Of a stretch of DNA of 64,000 bases, positions 31,083-40,705 are shown one piece after another. The notes beneath the pieces are model-generated. The model was not told where the DNA came from. It saw only the letters and a list, made by a program, of their open reading frames with translations, and did not search any database. Source of the DNA: Clostridium manihotivorum (GTDB lineage: Bacteria > Bacillota > Clostridia > Clostridiales > Clostridiaceae); contig NZ_CP025746.1 in the NCBI RefSeq assembly GCF_004015185.1, forward strand, positions 6,155,776 through 6,219,775. The letters are read 5' to 3'. How positions within the stretch are numbered: the stretch's first letter is position 1; each line of letters starts with the position of its first letter. The position numbers and the translations under genes were made by a program.

Positions 31083-32693
31083 CTACTGCTGCAATGAAGA
31101 AAAGTAGCCTTTTATTATTTCAGTCATTCCATCTGGAATCTGGTAGTTCTCCATATTGTCCATAGCTTCTTTACTATATTCTCCTACCACTTGATCATAA
31201 GGTTTTAACTCTCCTAAGGTTGCATTAGCCTTGTCTGTAATTTCACTTTCGCTACTTCCGCTGTTTCCACTCTTTCCATTAAGAGATGAAGTCTTACCTT
31301 CTCCCCCAAGTCTACTTGGTGTAAATACTTTTTCATATTCTTTTTCTTTAGAACTTCCTGGTTGCTTATTTCCTATACCACTTCCATTAGAGTATGGACT
31401 AACCGTATTCGAACCATTTGAGGTTCCATTGCCTGCGAGTCTTCCACCAGAACCTGATCCATTTCCCTGACCCGATCCAGAACCTTGACCTTGTCCCTGC
31501 CCACTTCCTTGACCTGCTCCCTGTCCACTACCGTTACCAGAACCATTTGCCTGATCCTGATCATTTTGATCATTGGCCTCAGCCAATTGCTGCTCTTGAT
31601 CTAATTGCTTTTGTAGGGAAGCTAAAGCCTGATTCTTATTTTTCTCTCCATTAGCTTTGCTCAAAGAGCCTTTTACTGAGTCAATGGATTTATTTATAGC
31701 GGCTTCATCTCCTGAGGATAGTGCATCAGAAAGTTCATCTAAACTGCTCTTCATATCTCCACTACTCATAGAGGAAGAAGTATTTGATAAGCTATTCTTC
31801 AAAGCTTCTTTTTGCTTACTATCCATACTCTTAGCATCCTTTTTTAGTTTATCTAACTCACTATCCAGCTTCTTTTGGTCATTTTCTTTAATGGCTTCAG
31901 ACAACTTTTTAGTAGCTTCATTTTGCTTTAACCCTTCAGCTAACTTTTCTAAGTCCCTATCTAATTGCTTATTTTTATCTATATCTAGTTTTTTCGCTAA
32001 TTTTTCTTTAGCTTTATCTATTTCTTTGTTGGTTTTAGCTAAAGCTATATCTTTTTTAAGTTCATCGACCTTAGATAAAAGTTCCTTTTTTTGCTGCTCT
32101 GTAAGCTTCTTATTTTCGTTTATCTCTTTTTTAGCTTGCTCTACCTTCTTTACTTCTTCCTTTTTCTCTCCATTTAATGCATGAAGCCTGTTTGCTTCAT
32201 CTTTAAGCGTGTCTGGAAGCAAGAAGGTTGAAGATAATACTATAACTACGGCTAATAATATGAGAGCAAGCTTTTTAGCTGGAATAAGCTTTATATGATT
32301 TTTATAGTCAAGTTTATTGAATTTATCCAAAGCATCCTCTGCTTGAATACTTTTATATACATTATCCTGTTCCATTAACTCCATAGCAGTAGAAACTCTT
32401 TGTTCTAACCCAAAGTTATCCACTATCTTACTTACTTCTAAAAGCTTAGGAGCTAATATTATAGTTACAACTAAAGCCGTAAAAAAGCCTAAAGTATATA
32501 GCCAAGGAAACCATATAAAGTATACCCCGTATATAGGAGTAAATCTTGATATTAGAGCTACAGCAATACTAAGCACTGTTGATGCAATGAATCCAATGCA
32601 TATATTCTTGAAGAAATTCCTCAAAAAAATCCTTGCCTTTACCTTTTTTAACCTAGCTATAAGTTCTTTATATGGACTTTCCAATGCATTCAC
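31083..32693 (-). CDS. Coiled-coil membrane protein with a Gly/Gln/Ser-rich region
   Basis: 536 aa. Helices at about 26-48, 52-78 and 145-163; then a long Lys/Glu/Asp-rich coiled coil (about 165-370), a low-complexity GQGSGQGQGQGSGSG linker (about 385-425), and a C-terminal Ser/Gly region ending in EIIKGYFSSLQQ. No family recognised with certainty; the layout resembles the long membrane-anchored coiled-coil proteins found in MoxR/VWA clusters. TAGGAG precedes ATG; starts 8 bases after the permease stop. Probably a structural link between membrane and cell wall, by inference only. Confidence 0.75.
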   Translation of the reverse strand: MNALESPYKELIARLKKVKARIFLRNFFKNICIGFIASTVLSIAVALISRFTPIYGVYFIWFPWLYTLGFFTALVVTIILAPKLLEVSKIVDNFGLEQRVSTAMELMEQDNVYKSIQAEDALDKFNKLDYKNHIKLIPAKKLALILLAVVIVLSSTFLLPDTLKDEANRLHALNGEKKEEVKKVEQAKKEINENKKLTEQQKKELLSKVDELKKDIALAKTNKEIDKAKEKLAKKLDIDKNKQLDRDLEKLAEGLKQNEATKKLSEAIKENDQKKLDSELDKLKKDAKSMDSKQKEALKNSLSNTSSSMSSGDMKSSLDELSDALSSGDEAAINKSIDSVKGSLSKANGEKNKNQALASLQKQLDQEQQLAEANDQNDQDQANGSGNGSGQGAGQGSGQGQGQGSGSGQGNGSGSGGRLAGNGTSNGSNTVSPYSNGSGIGNKQPGSSKEKEYEKVFTPSRLGGEGKTSSLNGKSGNSGSSESEITDKANATLGELKPYDQVVGEYSKEAMDNMENYQIPDGMTEIIKGYFSSLQQ

Positions 32694-32701
32694 TCCTATA
32701 C

Positions 32702-33628
32702 TTATTTCTGATTTTCTGCCTTTTCTTCATCAACATGAAGCTCATCATATTTTTTGTCTATGGAAAACTTTTTTCTTACAGGATTTAATTTATATGCGCA
32801 AGCTGTAAGAAGCACACCTGAGAGCACCAAGTCTACTACTATATTAATGATCCAAATAGGTGAACTACCTCCAGATATATATAGTCCTGGAAAAATAGAT
32901 TGACCACTTTCACCAAATTGGTTTACCAAAAGTGAAACAAAGGATGCTGCCGGATTCAAGTACATAAGCCAAAAGGTTTTGTTATAGGATGTACTTACTA
33001 ACTTTGGCTGTATAACTAATTGAATATAAAATACTGTAATTATAATTGTTCCTATAAATAAAAATACTATAGTAGCATAAGACAATACATTTGCTGCAGT
33101 ACTCTTCTTAATAAAGGTTGAAAAGAAAAGTCCTATGCTTCCTAAGGTTATTGCTAGAACTATATAGAATAAAAATGTCTGAAGAAGCTCGCTCATACCT
33201 ATGCCACCAAACATAAATATTATTGAAAATACTGGTATAGAGCTTAAAACTAAAAGTACTATATGACTTAGGGATGCAGCTAACTTACCTAGTATGATTG
33301 ATCTATGCTTCAAAGTTGTTGAAAGTAATATGTCTAAAGTCTGCTTTTCTCTCTCTCCAGATATAGCACCTGCTGTCAATGCCGGAGCTATTAGACTGAT
33401 AAGTCCAAACTGAGCAACCGCCATAAGACAATAGGTAGTAAATATATTTTCAGCATTCATGGATCTCTGTCCTATAAGTACTTTTAGGAAAAGCACTGTT
33501 AGAAGGACTAATACCAGATTATATATACCTATTAGTATAGGGGCTTTCCAACCTCTCATCTTCACTCTTAGTTCTTTAAGTAACACTGGATTTATTCTAA
33601 GATTGCTTTTATTAATACTCATCTTCAT
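32702..33628 (-). CDS. ABC-2 type transporter permease
   Basis: 308 aa with six hydrophobic segments (about 30-50, 70-95, 110-135, 140-165, 175-200, 255-275). GAISGEREKQTLDILLSTTL (about 87-106) is the cytoplasmic coupling-helix signature of ABC-2 permeases. The ATPase lies directly upstream, 2 bases apart, with the ribosome binding site inside the ATPase gene's end. One permease gene, so a homodimer is likely. Confidence 0.9.
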   Translation of the reverse strand: MKMSINKSNLRINPVLLKELRVKMRGWKAPILIGIYNLVLVLLTVLFLKVLIGQRSMNAENIFTTYCLMAVAQFGLISLIAPALTAGAISGEREKQTLDILLSTTLKHRSIILGKLAASLSHIVLLVLSSIPVFSIIFMFGGIGMSELLQTFLFYIVLAITLGSIGLFFSTFIKKSTAANVLSYATIVFLFIGTIIITVFYIQLVIQPKLVSTSYNKTFWLMYLNPAASFVSLLVNQFGESGQSIFPGLYISGGSSPIWIINIVVDLVLSGVLLTACAYKLNPVRKKFSIDKKYDELHVDEEKAENQK

Positions 33629-33630
33629 TA

Positions 33631-34560
33631 CTAATCCTCCACAGTTGCAGTTACTTTCATAAAAATATCCTCAAGATTTCCATCAAGTTGATTAAAAGAT
33701 ACTACAGGAATTTTGCTATTTATAAGTCTTGCCAAAAGTTCGCTCATATACTTTTCATCCCCTTTAAAGGAGGCTTCTATTAGGTTGTTGCCAACAGGAT
33801 TTATATTTTCCAAGTCAGGATATTCTTTTAATATCCTTAGGGCCTCTTCAGCTTTTTCAATAACCTTTATCCTAATAGTTTGAGTATGATATATTTTTTT
33901 CATTATTTCTTCTACGGTTCCACTAACAACTACTTGGCCTCTCTCTATTATGCCTATAGATGTACATAGTTCAGCTAACTCAGGAAGTATATGTGAACTA
34001 ACTAATATGGTCTTTCCCATGCCCTTTAATGTCCTCAATATTTCCTTCATCTCTATTCTTGCCCTAGGATCCATACCTGATGCAGGTTCATCAAGAATCA
34101 GTAAATCTGGATTATGAACTAAGCTTCTAGCAAGACAAAGTCTTTGCTTCATACCTCTAGATAAACTATCCACATAAAAATCCTTTTTATCCACAAGATC
34201 TACTAACTCTAATAGATCCATGCAAACCTTCTTACTTTTTTCTCCCTTTATATTATATATAGAAGCATAAAATTCCAAGTATTCTGTAACCTTAAGATCA
34301 TCATATACTCCAAAGAAATCTGGCATATAGCCTATTTTGCTCTTAAGTATTCTAGTATCCTTAAGGGCATCTACACCATCTACAAATACCTTACCGGAGG
34401 TGGCATCTAAAAGACCACATATTATCCTCATTGTAGTTGTTTTACCTGCTCCATTAGGTCCCACAAATCCAAAGATCTCACCCTTAGGTATCTCTAGATT
34501 TAGCCCCCTTACAGCTTGGAAGTTACCATATGTCTTGTAAAGATTCTTTATGTCTAGCAT
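33631..34560 (-). CDS. ABC-2 transporter ATP-binding protein
   Basis: 309 aa. Walker A GPNGAGKTT (about 35-43), signature LSRGMKQR, Walker B LLILDEP, H-loop SSHIL, and a C-terminal regulatory region (230-309) as in CcmA/NatA-type ATPases. Pairs with the permease at 32702. Its ATG overlaps the stop of the 788-aa gene as TAATG, so translation is coupled. Confidence 0.95.
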   Translation of the reverse strand: MLDIKNLYKTYGNFQAVRGLNLEIPKGEIFGFVGPNGAGKTTTMRIICGLLDATSGKVFVDGVDALKDTRILKSKIGYMPDFFGVYDDLKVTEYLEFYASIYNIKGEKSKKVCMDLLELVDLVDKKDFYVDSLSRGMKQRLCLARSLVHNPDLLILDEPASGMDPRARIEMKEILRTLKGMGKTILVSSHILPELAELCTSIGIIERGQVVVSGTVEEIMKKIYHTQTIRIKVIEKAEEALRILKEYPDLENINPVGNNLIEASFKGDEKYMSELLARLINSKIPVVSFNQLDGNLEDIFMKVTATVED

Positions 34561-36926
34561 TATTTCACCTTTCCCTTCACTGATATTGCAGGTCTTTCAC
34601 ACTGTTGTGAATTGTTTAGGTTAAACCTTAGCTTCATTTCATTATTTTTATTAACATATTTTCCGATGTCATCCCCACTAAGCTTATCCTTGGATAGAGT
34701 TTCATACTTATCTTCCTTATAGTTATATATTTCTCTAGTAACATTAGAACTGCCTTTACCATTAACAGTACTAAGATTCAGATCTATGTCTGTTACTACC
34801 ATAGATTTATCAATCATATAAACCACTTCTGGAGTTGCTGGTCCAAAGAACATCTGGTTATAATCATCATATTTATCTACGTTTCCAACTATCTGTGAAT
34901 CTACATATCCTGCAGGGTAAGTAATATTATCTCCATTTTTAAAATTAATTTTTACTGGTGCTTTTATTACTGTTCTGTCCTTAACCAAGGTATCTTTTCC
35001 ATTTACTAAAAGTGGCTTAGATACTGTATCCTTGGAAATGCCTATTACTGTTATACCAGTTACATTACCTGAGAACTTTTGACTCTCAGAAAAGGCTGCT
35101 CTCAGCAATTGTGTGTTACAAGAATCCTCTGCACTCTGTCTGCCATTGTTCGGCCTTCCAATCAGTGAGGTATTGTAAACTAACTCATCTATATTTCCAC
35201 CATAAGTACCAGTTTTGGATGGTATGCTTATACTATCGCCTTTTTTCACTGGCCCTACCTTATAGAATTGGTGTGGAGTAATTATAAAACAGTAATCAAA
35301 ATTATAAGAAGTACTATTTTTTACAGTTCCTTTTATATCTGAACCATCTACAACTATGTCAGTTTCTACTTTTCCTATATTTACATTGCTTGAAGGCATT
35401 TTTAACACTTTAGGTGTAAGAACACTTTTATTTCTAAATTCTAAAGTTCCCTTATCTTCTTTTATGATTGTATCTATTTCATTTAACTGAACATTTGATT
35501 GATCTCCACCGTAATTTGGATTATCTATTGGATCTAATCTTTCTCCATTCTTACCTGAGGCCTCAACAATCATCTTTTTAGGAGTAAAAATACCTGAATA
35601 AGTATTTTTATTAGCCGCTCCAGAATAGTCTACTGTAATAATATTTGCGTTATTAGTAGTTACATCTGCTAGCCTTGATCCGCTTCCTAAAAAGTAGATT
35701 ATGATACCAAATACCAAAGAAATACATGGAACTGTAATCCACATAAATTCTCTTTTATCCATCTTTTTAAGGATTATATAACTTACTGGTGCAACTAAAA
35801 CTATATAGATAAGTAGTGCTATAACAAAATTATTGATATTAACATCTCTATTATTTAAATCTCTTACCAGCTGATCAATTGAGAAATATTGATCCATGTA
35901 CGCCATATCTCTGTAATTCTTAGAAAAATCCTCATTTACCATATCAAGGACCTTTTCATCAAAGGCACTATTGTTAGCCCATCCTGTAAAAGGCTTAAGC
36001 CCGAAATCAAAAGCTGCAACCCCCACACTTCCTGAACCTATCTTAATTGTTTGAAGTAGCTTAAAGCTTCCTTCCTGTATATTTGGAGCGCCGTTTTCCA
36101 AACTTATGTCTAGAGCTTCTAAGGATACTGAATTTTTATTATCTCCATTAGTAGCAATACTATATATTTGACTTGTATTTATATTAGTTAACTGTCCAGG
36201 TTTTCCTTTTATAAAGTCATCTTTAAATATTCCTAAGGTCTTATTGTAATTAGTTCCTGTACCGATTACTAAGGTACCACCTAATTTAACCCACTTTTTT
36301 AAGTTATCATAAGCTTCCTTTGAAAGCTTGGACGTATCAAAATTATTTATTAATATTACATCAAAGGCTTGAAGCACTTGTATGTTTTCAGGAAAATTCT
36401 TTTCATCAAGTTTAATTTGTTCTGTAGAGAAAGTAATTCCTTTAGCAGCCGGAACCTTGTTAAAATAAGTTAAGCTGTCAAAGTCGTCACTTAATATCCC
36501 TAAAAACTTCACTGTTTGGTTTGTAGTATTTCCAACCTTAACCTCATCAGTAAAGACTTCATCCTTACCGTCTTTTACTACTATTTGATATTTTAAAAAT
36601 GCCTGCTTTACAGGTACATCTATAGCTATTACCTTTTCCGAACCTTTTTGCATACTTAAGTTTTTTGTGTATACGTTATATTTGTTTTGAGAGGTTGGAA
36701 CCCTTATTTCAACCGTCCCTTGAATATCTTTATAGTCATTTTTTATGTCCATATTCATGGTTGTAAAGTAGCCTATTTTGTACTTATCATTGAACCCAAC
36801 TGTAGTTTTTACTGATATGTTTTTCTTAGTATCCGCCTTAACATTTGCTCCCTTTAGCAATAACCCTTGAATCACTAACGTCAACGCAAGTACAAGAATA
36901 AACAACCTACCTATATTTTTTCTCAT
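34560..36926 (-). CDS. Exported 788-aa protein with GATase-like domain, first gene of the operon
   Basis: Signal peptide at 5-32 (helix ending LLKGANVKA). An Ig-like beta domain (about 35-135) is followed by a flavodoxin/GATase-like fold (about 138-290; FDVILINNFDTSKL, GGTLVIGTGTN), two membrane helices (about 367-385, 392-410), then a beta-rich extracellular part to the end. AGGGGGAA lies 4 bases before ATG. It starts the operon with the ABC exporter, MoxR, DUF58 and VWA genes. Probable surface component of that machine; I do not know a family name. Confidence 0.75.
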   Translation of the reverse strand: MRKNIGRLFILVLALTLVIQGLLLKGANVKADTKKNISVKTTVGFNDKYKIGYFTTMNMDIKNDYKDIQGTVEIRVPTSQNKYNVYTKNLSMQKGSEKVIAIDVPVKQAFLKYQIVVKDGKDEVFTDEVKVGNTTNQTVKFLGILSDDFDSLTYFNKVPAAKGITFSTEQIKLDEKNFPENIQVLQAFDVILINNFDTSKLSKEAYDNLKKWVKLGGTLVIGTGTNYNKTLGIFKDDFIKGKPGQLTNINTSQIYSIATNGDNKNSVSLEALDISLENGAPNIQEGSFKLLQTIKIGSGSVGVAAFDFGLKPFTGWANNSAFDEKVLDMVNEDFSKNYRDMAYMDQYFSIDQLVRDLNNRDVNINNFVIALLIYIVLVAPVSYIILKKMDKREFMWITVPCISLVFGIIIYFLGSGSRLADVTTNNANIITVDYSGAANKNTYSGIFTPKKMIVEASGKNGERLDPIDNPNYGGDQSNVQLNEIDTIIKEDKGTLEFRNKSVLTPKVLKMPSSNVNIGKVETDIVVDGSDIKGTVKNSTSYNFDYCFIITPHQFYKVGPVKKGDSISIPSKTGTYGGNIDELVYNTSLIGRPNNGRQSAEDSCNTQLLRAAFSESQKFSGNVTGITVIGISKDTVSKPLLVNGKDTLVKDRTVIKAPVKINFKNGDNITYPAGYVDSQIVGNVDKYDDYNQMFFGPATPEVVYMIDKSMVVTDIDLNLSTVNGKGSSNVTREIYNYKEDKYETLSKDKLSGDDIGKYVNKNNEMKLRFNLNNSQQCERPAISVKGKVK

Positions 36927-37114
36927 ATTCCCCCTACTTTCTTATAAATAGTTATAATGCCATTACAAGTTAAAATTTGTCTCAATTATACCATAGTAAT
37001 TCAGCTTTTTTTATTACAACTTTCTTACAAATTTCTTAATATTATCAAGGCATCACGCTATCTAGCTTAATTAACACAACTTTTATTAAGCCTGCTTTAT
37101 ATATTTAATCGATA
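36927..37114. other. Promoter region of the VWA operon
   Basis: No gene. On the - strand GGTATAATTG near 36980 could be a -10, but no clear -35 accompanies it. Confidence 0.35.
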
Positions 37115-37218
37115 TATAGGTATCCAACTTCAACTATTAATTTATACATGCCACAAAATCCCCAGAAGCCGGGATTTTATAACAAGTATAAATTAAGTTT
37201 TCATATAGGTTCCCTATA
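37115..37218. repeat. Palindromic element R1a
   Basis: 104 bases. Left end TATAG-GTATCCA-ACTTCA; right end reversed TATAG-GGAACCT-ATATGA. The body is almost identical to R1b2 (58234-58337, other orientation), with only a few differences over the whole length. The two ends carry different heptamers. Confidence 0.85.
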
Positions 37219-37251
37219 ACTTATACCAAATTCATTACCTAGAAAAACAAA

Positions 37252-37291
37252 AAATCTATTATCGAACTTAATGAAGTTCAATAATAGATTT
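37252..37291 (-). terminator. Terminator of the L,D-transpeptidase gene
   Basis: AAATCTATTAT (37252-37262) and ATAATAGATTT (37281-37291), with GAACTT/AAGTTC continuing the stem inside. Confidence 0.7.
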
Positions 37292-37415
37292 ATATATATT
37301 CAACTTATAGGCGCTGTAAAGTGCTTTGCTTACATTAAATTATTAAGTATCCTATGCTTTAGTAGCACTAAAAAATATTTGCTAAAATAATATGTAATCA
37401 ATTAAGTTAAAAAAA

Positions 37416-38459
37416 CTAATTTATGTATACAGTAGTACCGTTTGGTATATTATTAAAAATCCATTTAGAGTTCTCTAAACTTAATCTAACACATCCATGA
37501 GATACTGGTTTTCCCAAAGTATGATCTGTTATGTTTTTATTTTTATCCATTGGGAAAGAGTGAAATAAATAATTGCCAAAAAACTGTACCCAGTTCTTTG
37601 CACCTTCTTTTATACTTGCATTATAGAACCAGTCCCCACGGCCTGATACCTTATATATACCCTTTGGAGTATCGCTGCCAGGTGCCCCAGTAGAACAATC
37701 GAGCTCTCTTATAAGCTTCCAATTTCCTTTACTTCCAACGAAAACATTTGTCTTCTGATTGCTAAGATCAACCCAAACAAGGAAACTAGACCTGCTTGAG
37801 TAACCACTTACAGCACTTTCCTTTGCAGGGTTAGGTGTATACCCATCGAGATAAGCTGCTACAGCTGGACCTAACTGCTTTTTCACGTCTTCCTCAGCTT
37901 TTTTTCTCTTATCTTCCTCCTGCTGCTTTTTATTCTTAGCATCTTCAATTAGTTTTTGGTTGGAATCTAAAAAATTTTTATCTAAGTACTGCTTATTTTG
38001 CTCTAATATGTTTAAACCATCCTGAAACTTTTGATCACTAATGTCTTGGTTGATATCATCAGATATAGCATCATTTATTGCCACCTTAAGTTCTTTAATT
38101 TTACTCTTTATACTATTGTCAGCCGCTTTATCTTCCAGATTGGTGATAGAAGAAAGTACTCCATTATAGTTTTTCCCTGCAAACTTCTCATCTATCTTTT
38201 TAAGCTCATTTCTCTGTTCTTCTATAGCTTCTAAGCTTTTTTTCTCACTGTCATCAGCTTTATATCCTGACTTTTCCAAAGCGCTTATTCCACTATTTAA
38301 CGTCTTATAATCAATCTGCTCACTTATGTACTTTTCCTTTAGAGTATTGAACTCATCTTTATTCTTTTTAGCTTGTACACTTTTACCGTAATAAAAAAGT
38401 GATCCTGTTATTATACAGGCTGCTAACGTTCCCATTATTATAACCTTTTTCCAAAGCAA
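37416..38459 (-). CDS. L,D-transpeptidase (YkuD), membrane-anchored
   Basis: 347 aa. One N-terminal helix (about 5-26), a long coiled-coil stalk (about 30-195, Lys/Glu-rich), and a C-terminal YkuD domain (about 225-347) with catalytic motif HSFP...SHGCVRL (Cys near 321). Makes 3-3 cross-links in peptidoglycan or attaches proteins to it, outside the membrane. Start is TTG at 38459, supported by GGGGGGAA 6 bases upstream; the next ATG, 8 codons in, lacks a ribosome binding site. Monocistronic. The coiled-coil stalk is unusual and may position the domain in the wall. Confidence 0.9.
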   Translation of the reverse strand: MLWKKVIIMGTLAACIITGSLFYYGKSVQAKKNKDEFNTLKEKYISEQIDYKTLNSGISALEKSGYKADDSEKKSLEAIEEQRNELKKIDEKFAGKNYNGVLSSITNLEDKAADNSIKSKIKELKVAINDAISDDINQDISDQKFQDGLNILEQNKQYLDKNFLDSNQKLIEDAKNKKQQEEDKRKKAEEDVKKQLGPAVAAYLDGYTPNPAKESAVSGYSSRSSFLVWVDLSNQKTNVFVGSKGNWKLIRELDCSTGAPGSDTPKGIYKVSGRGDWFYNASIKEGAKNWVQFFGNYLFHSFPMDKNKNITDHTLGKPVSHGCVRLSLENSKWIFNNIPNGTTVYIN

Positions 38460-38488
38460 CGACTATTCCCCCCGAAACTATTCTACTG

Positions 38489-38547
38489 TATAGATGTACT
38501 ACTTCATTTTAAAATTTATATTTTCTAATCGAAGTGCAGCATCTTTA
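38489..38547. repeat. Short palindromic element R2b
   Basis: 59 bases. Left TATAG-ATGTACT-ACTTCA, right reversed TAAAG-ATGCTGC-ACTTCG, core AAAATTTATATTTTC as in R2c. An internally deleted member of the family, upstream of the L,D-transpeptidase gene. Confidence 0.65.
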
Positions 38548-38833
38548 TTAATTTTAATATTATCTTGTTTCTATTCTTAAATTTACTTAAAATCGTTAAC
38601 CTGAATTTCATTAGTGTTTTTTTATACTCCTGCCTGTTATGATAATATATAATGAAATTATGGCAGATAATTATTACCCTATATATTTTATCACATAATT
38701 AGACATGAAAGGCTACAATATTGTAATTTTATCTCCTGTAAAATATGTTAAGTAGAATAGATACTTGCTTATAATAGCAGATATAATAATATTACTTCAA
38801 CAGTTGTGGTATAATTTTACTGAGGTGATTTTG

Positions 38834-39562
38834 ATGAGTTTAGATAAATTAAAAGAAATCATAGATAACTCCGATAATATCGTATTCTTTGGTGGAGCAG
38901 GAATGAGTACGGAGTCTGGTATACCTGACTTTAGAAGCTCTACTGGACTTTTTAATAAAAAGCTTAATATGACTTTTACTCCAGAACAATTAGTGTCACA
39001 TTCATTTTATATTAGATACCCTAAAGAATTTTTTGAGTTCTACAAAGATAAGCTTATATATCCAGAGGCTAAGCCTAACGCTGGACATCTTGCTTTAGCT
39101 AAGCTTGAACAGATGGGAAAGCTTAAAGCCATAGTAACTCAAAATATCGATGGTTTGCACCAAGCTGCAGGTTCTAAAAACGTCTTTGAACTTCATGGAT
39201 CAGTTCTTAGAAACTATTGTACTAAGTGTCATGCCTTTTATGATGAAAAATTCATTCTAGAAGCGGAAGAGGTTCCAATCTGCACTAAGTGTGGTGGATC
39301 AGTTAAACCAGATGTAGTTCTGTATGAAGAAGGTCTAGACGAAGCTATTATCAATGGTGCTGTTAAGGCTATAGCAGCTGCAGACACCTTGATTATCGGA
39401 GGAACTTCCTTAGTGGTTTATCCCGCTGCAGGTCTCATTAATTACTTTAGAGGAAAAAACCTTGTACTTATAAATAAAAGTTCAACCTCTGCTGACAGCA
39501 AAGCCAACTTAGTAATACATGACTCTATAGGTAAAGTATTGAGTTCAGTAGTGGATATTTAA
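38834..39562 (+). CDS. cobB: Sir2-family NAD-dependent protein deacylase
   Basis: 242 aa. NAD-binding GAGMSTESGIPDFRS (about 21-35), TQNIDGLHQAAG, catalytic His in FELHGS, two CxxC zinc pairs (CTKCHAFY, CTKCGGS) and GTSLVVYPAA. Removes acetyl or other acyl groups from lysines in the cytoplasm, releasing nicotinamide. ATG 38834 is preferred over an opening 69 bases upstream because GAGGTGAT precedes it; 242 aa is the normal class-U/III size. No operon partner. Confidence 0.94.
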   Translation: MSLDKLKEIIDNSDNIVFFGGAGMSTESGIPDFRSSTGLFNKKLNMTFTPEQLVSHSFYIRYPKEFFEFYKDKLIYPEAKPNAGHLALAKLEQMGKLKAIVTQNIDGLHQAAGSKNVFELHGSVLRNYCTKCHAFYDEKFILEAEEVPICTKCGGSVKPDVVLYEEGLDEAIINGAVKAIAAADTLIIGGTSLVVYPAAGLINYFRGKNLVLINKSSTSADSKANLVIHDSIGKVLSSVVDI

Positions 39563-39689
39563 ATATGTGCCAATTAGAACAACTATATATTAAGTTTAGA
39601 TATATAAACTCCTTATAAGTGAAATTCATCATTTTTCAAAGACTCTATTAATATACTCTATTAATATTGCTTTTATGGGAGTGGAGTCT

Positions 39690-40121
39690 TTGAAACTAGT
39701 TATAATTCTAATATTAATATTAGCTCTTGCCGTTATGTACTTATATTTTAATAGAAAACTAAGCTTTTCTAGGCAACAGTATCTATTACTATCCAATCAG
39801 CATAAAGCATTAAGAGAAAAATATAATGCACAAGCTGCTAGCCTTAGTAATATTTCAGTTAGATATTTAAACACTACAGCCTCTAACGGAGTAACCTTAG
39901 AAGGAGTTTTTCTAATGCTTGCCCCTATAGAAAAAGGACCTGTTATAAACAAAATAAATGAAAAACTACAAGTCCGTATTCTTGAAGAAGCAGAAGTAAA
40001 CAATCAAATATGGTATTTCGTTTCATTACCCCTGAGTACTAATTTTAACTCAAAGGGCTGGATGAGGAAAACTGATTTTTCACTTATATTCAGTAATTCA
40101 CAGGAAGTAATGAACAGATAA
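39690..40121 (+). CDS. Membrane-anchored SH3-like protein, unknown
   Basis: 143 aa. One N-terminal helix (about 2-18), a short coiled stretch, then a small beta domain (about 50-135, LNEKLQVRILEEAEVNNQIWYFVSL) like a bacterial SH3 fold. TTG 39690 is preferred because GGAGTGGAG lies just upstream; ATG 39675 has no ribosome binding site. An 11-bp inverted repeat TTCAAAGACTC / GAGTCTTTGAA (39635-39645, 39684-39694) encloses the start, so the codon may be occluded in the mRNA. Function unknown. Confidence 0.65.
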   Translation: MKLVIILILILALAVMYLYFNRKLSFSRQQYLLLSNQHKALREKYNAQAASLSNISVRYLNTTASNGVTLEGVFLMLAPIEKGPVINKINEKLQVRILEEAEVNNQIWYFVSLPLSTNFNSKGWMRKTDFSLIFSNSQEVMNR

Positions 40122-40133
40122 TAGACATAATAA

Positions 40134-40173
40134 ATATGGTGGTCGCTATTATTCTAATCAGCTACCACCATAA
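40134..40173. terminator. Hairpin between convergent genes
   Basis: TATGGTGGT and ACCACCATA pair across the gap between the SH3-like gene and yjdF. It lacks a strong T run, so termination is uncertain. Confidence 0.4.
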
Positions 40174-40248
40174 GAATTTCTAATACTTATTTATCTAACC
40201 ATAAGGTTAAACTTCTTTTGTAATTCATTGAAACCATAAAGTACTTTA

Positions 40249-40671
40249 TTAATGTCCTCTATGCTTTTCAAGTTTTTTCTTCTGTCTTATATTGAATTTT
40301 CTCTCTTCTTCTTGAAGTCTTTGTTCCTTGGTCTTGATTTTTCGTTCAAGCTTTAGCTCTTCATGCTGTAGCTTCATTGCTAGCTGAGCCTTTGTGCCAA
40401 TTTCCTTAACACCGGTTTCTTTTCTAACGCTTCTTTGAAGCCTCTTAGGATTCTGCTTTTTTAGAACGATAGCTTTCTCTTCTAGTTTAACCGGATTGCT
40501 AAATCTCAACTTATAGAAATTTTTCAATATAAATTCATGAACCTCTTGGTCTCTAGGCTCTGAGCCAAAGGTAACCTTGCATACCTTAAGTTCAAGACCT
40601 TCTGCATATTCAAAAATACCAACCCAAAATGGTTCATTAAAAAGAACTGTTAATTTAATTATAGATTCCAT
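40249..40671 (-). CDS. yjdF: YjdF family protein
   Basis: 140 aa from ATG 40671 (GGAGGA upstream). N-terminal beta domain with LTVLFNEPFWVGIFE and FGSEPRDQEVHEFIL, then a strongly basic helical tail (KRLQRSVRKE, LERKIKTKEQRLQEEERK) as in the family. The frame is open for 99 bases further, but that part is the RNA element. Role unproven; the family is linked with toxic azaaromatic compounds through its regulatory RNA. Confidence 0.9.
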   Translation of the reverse strand: MESIIKLTVLFNEPFWVGIFEYAEGLELKVCKVTFGSEPRDQEVHEFILKNFYKLRFSNPVKLEEKAIVLKKQNPKRLQRSVRKETGVKEIGTKAQLAMKLQHEELKLERKIKTKEQRLQEEERKFNIRQKKKLEKHRGH

Positions 40672-40705
40672 AATTAAATCCTCCTGTAAATTTATTAAAA
40701 GATAA

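Noticed and set aside
31231..32184. Long + strand frames opposite the coiled-coil gene
   Set aside because: Antisense of low-complexity and Lys/Glu-rich codons; no start signals.
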